Source: Candidatus Iainarchaeum sp. (GTDB lineage Archaea > Iainarchaeota > Iainarchaeia > Iainarchaeales > DTGL01). From it: a stretch of 9,212 nucleotides of DNA. Positions within the stretch are counted from its first letter, which is position 1; each line of letters opens with the position of its first letter. Made by a program: the position numbers and the translations under genes. The notes under the pieces are model-generated. The model saw only the letters and a program-made list of their open reading frames with translations. It had not been told where the DNA came from and ran no database searches. The stretch lies in contig JAFCFP010000040.1 in NCBI GenBank assembly GCA_017608575.1, positions 1-9,212 on the forward strand. Reading direction: 5' to 3'. This document shows positions 1 through 6,300 of the stretch, piece by piece.

Positions 1-49
1 GGGAGAGGACTAGAATTAACACGATTGCAGAATAAAACAGTTTTTCCAT
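1..49 (-). CDS. N-terminus of an exported or membrane protein (partial)
   Basis: Read on the minus strand from the ATG at 49-47, the open frame gives MEKLFYSAIVLILVLS and then leaves the window. A short start with one Lys followed by an unbroken hydrophobic run is typical of a signal peptide or N-terminal membrane anchor. A GGTG lies five bases before the ATG and could pair with the CACC part of the archaeal anti-Shine-Dalgarno sequence. The gene diverges from the ATPase gene at 219. Only 16 codons are visible, so the mature protein cannot be named. The start could be a chance ORF, but the hydrophobic pattern and the empty sequence behind it favour a real gene. Confidence 0.5.
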   Translation of the reverse strand, partial: MEKLFYSAIVLILVLS

Positions 50-88
50 TAAAACACCAACTTTGAAAGTTTTTTTTGTCTTTAGGAG

Positions 89-108
89 GGCAAAAGGCTT
101 CTTTTGCC
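89..108. repeat. perfect 8-bp hairpin in the divergent intergenic region
   Basis: GGCAAAAG at 89-96 and CTTTTGCC at 101-108 form a perfect inverted repeat around a GCTT loop. It lies 40 bases upstream of the minus-strand start at 49 and 110 bases upstream of the plus-strand start at 219. On the minus strand it could sit in the 5' leader of the partial exported-protein gene. No T-run follows it on either strand, so a terminator role is not supported. The rest of the 50-188 stretch shows only AT-rich sequence with weak TATA-like words near 111-140. Confidence 0.5.
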
Positions 109-188
109 TGTTAATAATTAGGGGGTTTTAGTGTATTTATTTGTTTTGGGAATGGGTTTTTGTTGATTGCAGGCACAAGCGAAAATGA

Positions 189-200
189 TTTAAATATATA
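189..200 (+). promoter_or_regulatory. TATA box of the ATPase gene
   Basis: TTTAAATATATA is a near-ideal archaeal TATA box, preceded by a purine-rich GCGAAAATGA that fits a BRE. Its centre lies about 25 bases before the ATG at 219. Transcription would therefore start at or next to the start codon and give a leaderless mRNA. This agrees with the absence of a Shine-Dalgarno sequence before that ATG. Confidence 0.7.
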
Positions 201-211
201 GTTTAAACTAT
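198..211. repeat. 14-bp perfect palindrome between TATA box and start
   Basis: ATAGTTTAAACTAT reads identically on both strands. It begins inside the TATA box and ends 7 bases before the ATG at 219. A protein bound here would block the preinitiation complex, so it is a candidate operator. AT-rich palindromes also arise by chance, and no second copy was found in the window. Confidence 0.45.
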
Positions 212-218
212 TATATTT

Positions 219-1589
219 ATGACTATAAAGTTTGTTAATAGGGGGAAAGAACTGGATTGGTTGGAGGGATTTGAGAAAAGGGTTGCCGTGATTTTTGGGA
301 GAAGGCGTATTGGAAAAACCAGGCTTGTAAAGGAATTTATTGAGCGGTATAAGGGTGAAAAGGCTCTTTATTTTTTGGCTATTGATAAGGGCTTGGAGGC
401 TAACCTGGAAAGGTTTTCTTTACAGTTGGCTAAGCGTTTTGGCGTGCCGGGACTGCGCTTTGCTTCTTTTAAGGAGATGTTTGAGTTTATTGAAACACGT
501 AAAGTAGATGTTGTGGTTTTGGATGAGTTTGGTTATTTGGCGAAGAGAGGCGCTCTTGCAGAATTCCAGGAAATAATTGATGAAGTGCTGAGCAAAAAAT
601 TGATTTTAACGGGTTCAACTATTTCTGTCATGGAATCAAAAGTGCTGGATTATAACAGTCCCATTTATGGCAGGATTGATGCCTTGCTCAACCTTTTGCC
701 TTTAGGGTTTCAGCATGTATTGGAATGGTTTAAGGGAAACAATGTTGAGGAGTTAGTGAAGATTTATGCTTGCTGTGATGGCATTCCTCGTTATATGGAA
801 TTCTTTTCCGGTAAAAATGCTGAAAAAGAAATAGTGAAGAATTTTTTCAACCAGGCTTTTATGTTTTACGATGCGAGAAAGGTTTTGGAGCAAGAGTTAA
901 GAGAACCTTATACTTATTTTTCCATTTTGGAAGCAATTTCTCATGGAAGGAACAGCGTTTCCGAAATAGCGGATTATTCTAAAGTAAAAACAAACAAATT
1001 GCCTTTCTATTTGCATAACCTGCAAAGGTTAAAGGTTATTAAGAGGGAACTCCCTGTTGTGGGAAAAAGAAAGTTTGGCGTTTACCGCATGCTCGATAAT
1101 TATTTTGATTTTTGGTTTGGGTTTGTTTACCCCTTTGAGGATGAAATCGATTCCCAAGTTCCAGAAAACGCAATGGCAAATTTTAACAAATCATTCAATG
1201 AGTACTTGGGAAGAGTTTTTGAAAAAGTGTGCAAGCACTGTGTTTTGGAGTTGAGCAGGAAAAACAAGTTATTCTTTAAACTGGTCAGAATAGGACGGCA
1301 ATGGGGCAAATTCAAGGGAGAAAAAGGAAAAAACACCTATGAAATCGATATTGTTGCATTAAGCGAAAAAAACAAGAAAATTTTGTTCTGTGAATGCAAA
1401 TGGCAGGACAGAGTAAACGCTGAAAAATTGCTCATTCAACTCCAAGAAAAAGCCAAGCACGTTAACTGGCACAAGGATAACAGAAGAGAGTACTATGCAC
1501 TGTTTGCAAAATCATTCAAGAAAAAAATCAAAAAGGAAAACGTGAAATGTTTTGACTTAAAAGACTTACAAAAATCATTCAAGGGTTAA
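219..1589 (+). CDS. Archaeal STAND-type ATPase with DUF234/PD-(D/E)XK-like C-terminus
   Basis: The 456-residue protein has a P-loop NTPase core. Walker A is GRRRIGKT (27-34), Walker B is VDVVVLDEF (96-104, D102/E103), and LTGS at 130-133 is sensor-like. Residues about 233-280 look like a winged helix. YRMLDNYFDFWF (289-300) resembles the conserved segment that opens DUF234 in archaeal ATPases of the MNS/SSO-like STAND group (Pfam Arch_ATPase plus DUF234). The C-terminus holds E335, YEID (D377) and ECK (E392/K394), spaced like the active site of PD-(D/E)XK nucleases. Such proteins are common and often multicopy in archaea. Their function is largely unknown, with DNA binding or cleavage and selfish or defensive roles proposed. 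The start is set by the leaderless promoter. The gene is monocistronic and convergent with proS, whose end lies 26 bases away. ATPase identity is strong; nuclease activity is inferred from motifs. Confidence 0.88.
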   Translation: MTIKFVNRGKELDWLEGFEKRVAVIFGRRRIGKTRLVKEFIERYKGEKALYFLAIDKGLEANLERFSLQLAKRFGVPGLRFASFKEMFEFIETRKVDVVVLDEFGYLAKRGALAEFQEIIDEVLSKKLILTGSTISVMESKVLDYNSPIYGRIDALLNLLPLGFQHVLEWFKGNNVEELVKIYACCDGIPRYMEFFSGKNAEKEIVKNFFNQAFMFYDARKVLEQELREPYTYFSILEAISHGRNSVSEIADYSKVKTNKLPFYLHNLQRLKVIKRELPVVGKRKFGVYRMLDNYFDFWFGFVYPFEDEIDSQVPENAMANFNKSFNEYLGRVFEKVCKHCVLELSRKNKLFFKLVRIGRQWGKFKGEKGKNTYEIDIVALSEKNKKILFCECKWQDRVNAEKLLIQLQEKAKHVNWHKDNRREYYALFAKSFKKKIKKENVKCFDLKDLQKSFKG

Positions 1590-1605
1590 CGAAATTGCTT
1601 AGAGC

Positions 1606-1611
1606 TTTTTT
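1606..1611 (+). terminator. oligo-T end after the ATPase gene
   Basis: TTTTTT lies 17 bases after the TAA at 1587-1589, inside the 26-bp gap to the convergent proS stop. Archaeal RNA polymerase terminates at T-rich tracts without needing a hairpin. No matching T-run for proS exists in this gap on the minus strand. Confidence 0.5.
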
Positions 1612-1615
1612 ACAA

Positions 1616-3070
1616 TCAATAAGCTTTTGAGAAATAGCTTTTTCTTTTAGCGGGTTTTCCACAAAAAATGCATTTTTTTGCTGGTTGAGCATGGAATGGA
1701 ATCAATCTATTGGTTGCACTTGTTTCGCTTTTTATTGATTCCTCACATTCCCCGCGTTCACAGAAGCCAGCCAAAACCATTTTGTTCTCATTTATTGCCT
1801 TAATGAATTCTTTTTTGCTTTTAACTTCAACAATATTGCTTTTAAGGAATTTTTTTGCTTTAAGGAAAAGAGAGCGCTGAATGCTTTCAAGTGTTTTTTG
1901 CACTTCTTTTTCAAGGTTTTCCTCTTTAACCTCTTTTCTTGCATGGTTGTCCCTGCGCACTAATACAACTTGTTTTTTTTCCAAATCCTTTGGACCAATT
2001 TCCAAGCGTAAAGGAATTCCTTTCAATTCCCATTCATTAAATTTCCATCCAGGTGAATAAATTTCTCTATCATCAAGAATTGGATTGAATTCTTTAAGTT
2101 TTTCTTTTATTTCACGAGCTTTTTTTAAAATGTCTTTTTTTGATTTGTCAAAAACAATTGGAATTATGGCCAGTTTGTGTTCAGCAATTCGTGGAGGAAT
2201 TATTGCTCCACGGTTATCTCCATGAACCATTATAATTGCTCCAATCAAGCGAGTGGAAATACCCCAAGAGGTCTGCCAAGCAAATTGTTCTTTGCCATTT
2301 TCTGAAAGGAATTTGATTCCAAAAGGCTTTGAAAAATTTTGCCCCAACATGTGAGAAGTGCCCATCTGCAATGCTTTACCGCTTGGCATTAATGCCTCCA
2401 TTGTGAATGTATCCATTGCACCAGGGAATTTTTCTCCTTGGGTTTTTTTTCCTTTAAGCACTGGAATAGCCAAATAGTTTTCAACCAAGTCAACATACTC
2501 TGATAAAATGTACAACGCTTCATTCAATGCTTCTTTTTTGGTTGCATGCACTGTGTGACCTTCTTGCCATAAAAACTCACGAGTGCGCAAAAAAGGCCTC
2601 GGATGCTTAAATTCCCATCTCACAATGTTAACCCATTGATTTAGCAATAAGGGCAAATCCCTGTGTGAACGAATCCATTTGGAATAGGATTCATAAATAA
2701 TTGTTTCGGATGTAGGTCTTACAGCCAAGCGCTCTCGCAGTTTTGTGTCACCAGCATGAGTTATCCAGGCAACCTCTGGTTCAAATCCTTCAACGTGTTC
2801 TTTTTCTTTTTCAAACAAGTGCTCTGGAATAAACAATGGAAAGTAAACATTTTTGTGACCGGTTTTTTTAATTTTTGAATTGAAAATTTGTTGAATGTTT
2901 TCCCATATTTGGAATGCATTAGGTCTTAAAACCATACAACCACTAACAGAAGTGTAATCAGCAAATTGGGCTTTTTGCACTAATTGAGTGAACCATTCGC
3001 TTAGGTCTTCTTCTTTTTTAACCGTTAAACCAAGCAATGAACGCTTGTCTTCTTCTTTTTTGCAAGCCAT
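1616..3070 (-). CDS. proS: Prolyl-tRNA synthetase, archaeal/eukaryotic type
   Basis: The 484-residue class II synthetase charges tRNA-Pro with proline in the cytoplasm. The motif 1 region lies near residues 75-86 (YFPLFIPE), followed by VRPTSET at 118-124. Motif 2 covers FKHPRPFLRTREFLWQEGHT (154-173). Motif 3 spans GISTRLIGA through HGDNRGAIIPP (270-293). The HUP-like anticodon-binding domain follows (about 300-400). The C-terminal zinc domain keeps four Cys (C437, C442, C467, C470), and the chain ends in Tyr as archaeal-type ProRS proteins do. There is no bacterial-type INS editing insertion between motifs 2 and 3. Length and motifs indicate an intact enzyme. The ATG at 3070 is supported by GGAG eight bases upstream. 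tRNA-Pro(GGG) lies 106 bases upstream on the same strand, and a second tRNA-Pro lies about 4.4 kb away. Confidence 0.97.
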   Translation of the reverse strand: MACKKEEDKRSLLGLTVKKEEDLSEWFTQLVQKAQFADYTSVSGCMVLRPNAFQIWENIQQIFNSKIKKTGHKNVYFPLFIPEHLFEKEKEHVEGFEPEVAWITHAGDTKLRERLAVRPTSETIIYESYSKWIRSHRDLPLLLNQWVNIVRWEFKHPRPFLRTREFLWQEGHTVHATKKEALNEALYILSEYVDLVENYLAIPVLKGKKTQGEKFPGAMDTFTMEALMPSGKALQMGTSHMLGQNFSKPFGIKFLSENGKEQFAWQTSWGISTRLIGAIIMVHGDNRGAIIPPRIAEHKLAIIPIVFDKSKKDILKKAREIKEKLKEFNPILDDREIYSPGWKFNEWELKGIPLRLEIGPKDLEKKQVVLVRRDNHARKEVKEENLEKEVQKTLESIQRSLFLKAKKFLKSNIVEVKSKKEFIKAINENKMVLAGFCERGECEESIKSETSATNRLIPFHAQPAKKCIFCGKPAKRKSYFSKAY

Positions 3071-3078
3071 TTAAATTA

Positions 3079-3082
3079 CTCC
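3079..3082 (-). promoter_or_regulatory. Shine-Dalgarno site of proS
   Basis: On the minus strand GGAG stands eight bases before the ATG at 3070. This supports that start and implies a leadered mRNA, unlike the neighbouring genes whose promoters point to leaderless or nearly leaderless transcripts. Confidence 0.65.
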
Positions 3083-3111
3083 ATTGAACTAATTCCTATA
3101 ATTTCAATAAC

Positions 3112-3129
3112 ACTATTGTTTTTAATAGT
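3112..3129. repeat. 6-bp inverted repeat in the probable proS leader
   Basis: ACTATT at 3112-3117 and AATAGT at 3124-3129 are inverted copies around a 6-base loop. If proS starts transcription near 3135, this weak AT-rich hairpin would lie at the 5' end of its leader. The stem has one G:C pair, so its stability is doubtful. Confidence 0.25.
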
Positions 3130-3156
3130 TGGGTTTGGTTTTTGCAATGCAATTGG

Positions 3157-3164
3157 ATTTAAAT
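3157..3164 (-). promoter_or_regulatory. candidate TATA box of proS
   Basis: ATTTAAAT lies just beyond the T-run that ends tRNA-Pro(GGG). A start about 25 bases downstream, near 3135, would give a leader of about 65 bases containing the GGAG site. The word is itself palindromic, so direction rests only on context. Confidence 0.4.
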
Positions 3165-3165
3165 G

Positions 3166-3173
3166 AAAAAAAA
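3166..3173 (-). terminator. T8 tract after tRNA-Pro(GGG)
   Basis: On the minus strand an uninterrupted run of eight T begins three bases after the tRNA 3' end. It is the only strong oligo-T between the surface-protein gene and proS on this strand. It probably ends both the tRNA transcript and any read-through from the surface-protein gene. Confidence 0.6.
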
Positions 3174-3176
3174 TAA

Positions 3177-3251
3177 CGGGAGGGCCGAGATTTGAACTCG
3201 AGTTGCTGGCACCCCAAGCCAGAGTGATAGACCAGACTACACTACCCCCCC
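3177..3251 (-). tRNA. tRNA-Pro(GGG)
   Basis: The minus strand folds as a complete 75-base tRNA. The acceptor is GGGGGGG with CCCTCCC (one G:U). The anticodon stem CTGGC/GCCAG encloses TTGGGGT, giving anticodon GGG for codons CCC and CCU. The T-loop is TTCAAAT on a 5-bp stem. The D-stem has three pairs and a U13-U22 mismatch. No intron is present and CCA is not encoded. The discriminator base is G73 rather than the A73 I would expect for an archaeal tRNA-Pro. It lies between the surface-protein gene and proS; a TATA-like ATTTTAATAC at about 3284-3293 could be its promoter. Confidence 0.95.
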
Positions 3252-3306
3252 AAATTTTTAATATAATTTTTTGTAAGCGGGAAGTATTAAAATGCTTTTT
3301 TTTTCA

Positions 3307-6300
3307 TCAACGGTATTTTGGGAGAATGAATTCATCAAGCGAACTCTTGGGCTTTTTTGGTTTTTTTCTTTTCTCAATTCTTTTCTCTTTCTTTTTGGGT
3401 TTTTTTGGTTTTTCTCTTAATTTTTTGAGGAATTCAGCAAAGCCAATTTCAGCATTTTCCGCTTCTTTTGGAATGCTTGTTATTTGAAACCATAAAAAGA
3501 AAATAACTGCAATGAACAGCACTGCAAGCGAAACCATGAAAAGCGGAGTCCAATCGTAAACTTTTTTGATTTCAGTGCTAATTGTTGTTGTGCCGGTGAA
3601 TCCATCCAATAATTTCAACGATAAATCGTGTTTTCCTTCAAGTGGTTCGTCCAGTTTTGCCCAGTACTGGTTTTTTAAATGCCATCTAATAAGCTGGATT
3701 TCTTTTTCTTTTCCATCAATGAAGAGAACAGCGTTTATTTTGTTTTTGGTTAATGGTTTGCCATCTGGGTAAATGAGTTTTGTGTAAATTGTTTGCGGTT
3801 TTTCAAAATTAAATTCAGTGAAACCGTTTTTTGGGTAAAGCATTTCGATGTTGACGAGCCCTGTAAGGGGAATTGTTGTAACTTCTCTGTCCCTGTAACG
3901 ATTCTTCCCTATTTCAGCTTCTCCGTAGATTTTTAATTCAACTTCTTTTAAACCGAATTCCGGCAATGGCATTGTAATTTTTGCCTTGAATTCGTTTTCT
4001 TTTTCACTTTGTGTAAAAACTCCTTTGGTGCTCGTGTCCTCAATTAAATAGGAAATTTTTCCCATTTTGAGTTTTTCTCCCTGTGGAGAAAAAATTCTTG
4101 CAATTACTTCAATTTGTTCACCCAAACCATATTTTTTGTTAGTGGAAAAATCGGGTTTAACGAATTCGACGTGAAGGAATGGGTTTTTGTCATTTAATGG
4201 AATTGTGAATTGCTGCATTAAAATGTTTCCGTGCGAGTCCTGTCCTCGAAGCAATAATTTTAATCCGTGATCCAAGTCTTCTTCTGAAACAAAGTGCACT
4301 ATTGTGGCAAACAATTCCTCATTTTTTGGAGTCATTTGGAATTTTTTTGAAAAAAAGCTTGATTTTAGTTCTGCATAAAACTCTCCCTTTTCAGGAAATG
4401 CATTGTTTGGAAGCACTGGTTTTACTTCGATTTTTCCAATTTTTGAATTAAGGAAAAGTGTTCCCTTAAAGGGGTTTTCCACTTTTAATTCCGCTGGCTT
4501 GAAATAAAGTGGAATGGATGCATTGGTTGAACTAATTAAGCTGTTTATTTCCGCTTCCACTTCAATTTCAAGGTATTCAATTGAATCAAAATCATAACTT
4601 GTTTCAAGTTCTGCTCCAAAAATTCCACTTCCAAGGCTTTGCAGTAAGAGTTCTTTTTTTCCCTTTATTCTTGCATTTAATTTTTTAATTGAATTCAATG
4701 GAACTGGATTATTGAATTCATCCAATATTTTTACTTTTAAATAATACTTTTTGCCTTTTTCAAATGGTTCTTGTGGTGAAATTTTTGGCTCAAAAAGTTT
4801 TACTTTTAAAGTTGCTTTGCTCACTTTTACTGGAATGCTTTTTTGTTCTTTGTTTCCTGATTCATCTGTTACTACTACGGTTAAATTAAATGTTTTAACA
4901 AATTCATTTTCTTCTAAATAATAAGTGTGACTGATTTTTTTACCGGCTTTAATTGTTTCACCGTCTCCAAAATGCCATTCAATTTCTATTTCTTCGTTTT
5001 CCGGATCTTTAGCAATTACAGTGAATTCAACTGGTTCGCCTTCTTTTATTGTGCCTTCGGGTTTTGCAATCAGGCTTGTAATTTTTGGACCCTTGTTTTT
5101 TGGAACCGGTTTTGCTCCAACACTGTTTGAAAAACCAGATTCATTGCCTGCAACATCAATTGCTGTAACCTTGTAATAATAAATAGTTCCAGCTTCTACT
5201 TCTGTATCTTCAAATTCAGTTATTGAAGAAAAACCAAATTCAGTGTATTCTCCAGTTGAAACCTTTCTATAAATTTTATAACCATTTAATCCAACATTGT
5301 CAGTGGATTCATTCCATGAAAGAAATACTTCAAGTTCGCCTGCTTCGGCTTTTAGGTTTTTGGGGGTTTCAGGCGGAACAGTATCTTCTTCAATTGGGCT
5401 TGGACTCGGTGAAGGCATTGGAGTCAAAGAAGGACTTATTTGGGGAGATGGTGAAGGACTGGGTGAAATGCTTGGAGTGAGTGAAGGCATGGGACTGGGT
5501 TGAATACTGGGAGTTGGCATTGGAACGCATTCATTGTCAATGCATTGAAATCCATTGTCACACAAACCACAGTCAACATTGCAGTCTTCCACTAAGCCAG
5601 TTCCACAATTCCATTTTTTTAAATTGCATATTTCTTGTTGGGGTTTGCAAATACATTTGTGCAATGAACATGAATGATAGTCATTGCATGACCCGCAGTT
5701 TATTTCATTTCCACAGTTATCAATGCAAGTGCCACATTCCCATTCAATTGAACAACAATTAATGCATTCAGGTTCAAAGCATTGATGGTTTTCACAATTT
5801 TTACCACTTGGACATGATGGGCATTCAATTAATGTATTGCACCTGTTTTCAATGCCGGAACCGCATTCCCATTGCATTTCATTACAATCCTTTGGAATGC
5901 ATTCACATTTGTGTTCAGAGCACTTCCAACCTGTTTCGCATTCTCCGCAGTTAACACTGCAATCTTCTACTGCACTGAAACCGCATTCCCAGTTTTTAAG
6001 CGAACAAATTGATGAATCTTCCTTGCATTTGCACTTATTATCAACACAATTGTGAAACTGGTCGCATTCACCGCAGTTAATTGTTCCCCCACAACCATCT
6101 TCTTCTGTTCCGCATTCTTTTCCAGCGGAGCACTCAGTTTTTGGAATGCAGCTTTCAGGCAAGCATTCTCCATTAGCACATCCGTTTGGGCATTCAACTA
6201 TTTCCGCCCAATCACAGTTTTCATTTTTTCTTCCTTTGTGGAATTCATCCTTGCACACCCACTCCGTTGAACAGTTTTCCACGCATTGTCCTATTTCTCC

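Noticed and set aside
3205..3225. Possible intron in tRNA-Pro(GGG), as archaeal tRNAs often have
   Set aside because: The anticodon stem and 7-base loop are contiguous and the gene has normal length.
3203..3487. Plus-strand open frame across tRNA-Pro(GGG) and the end of the surface-protein gene
   Set aside because: It is the antisense of a tRNA and of the Lys-rich tail codons, which explains its Phe-rich low-complexity translation.
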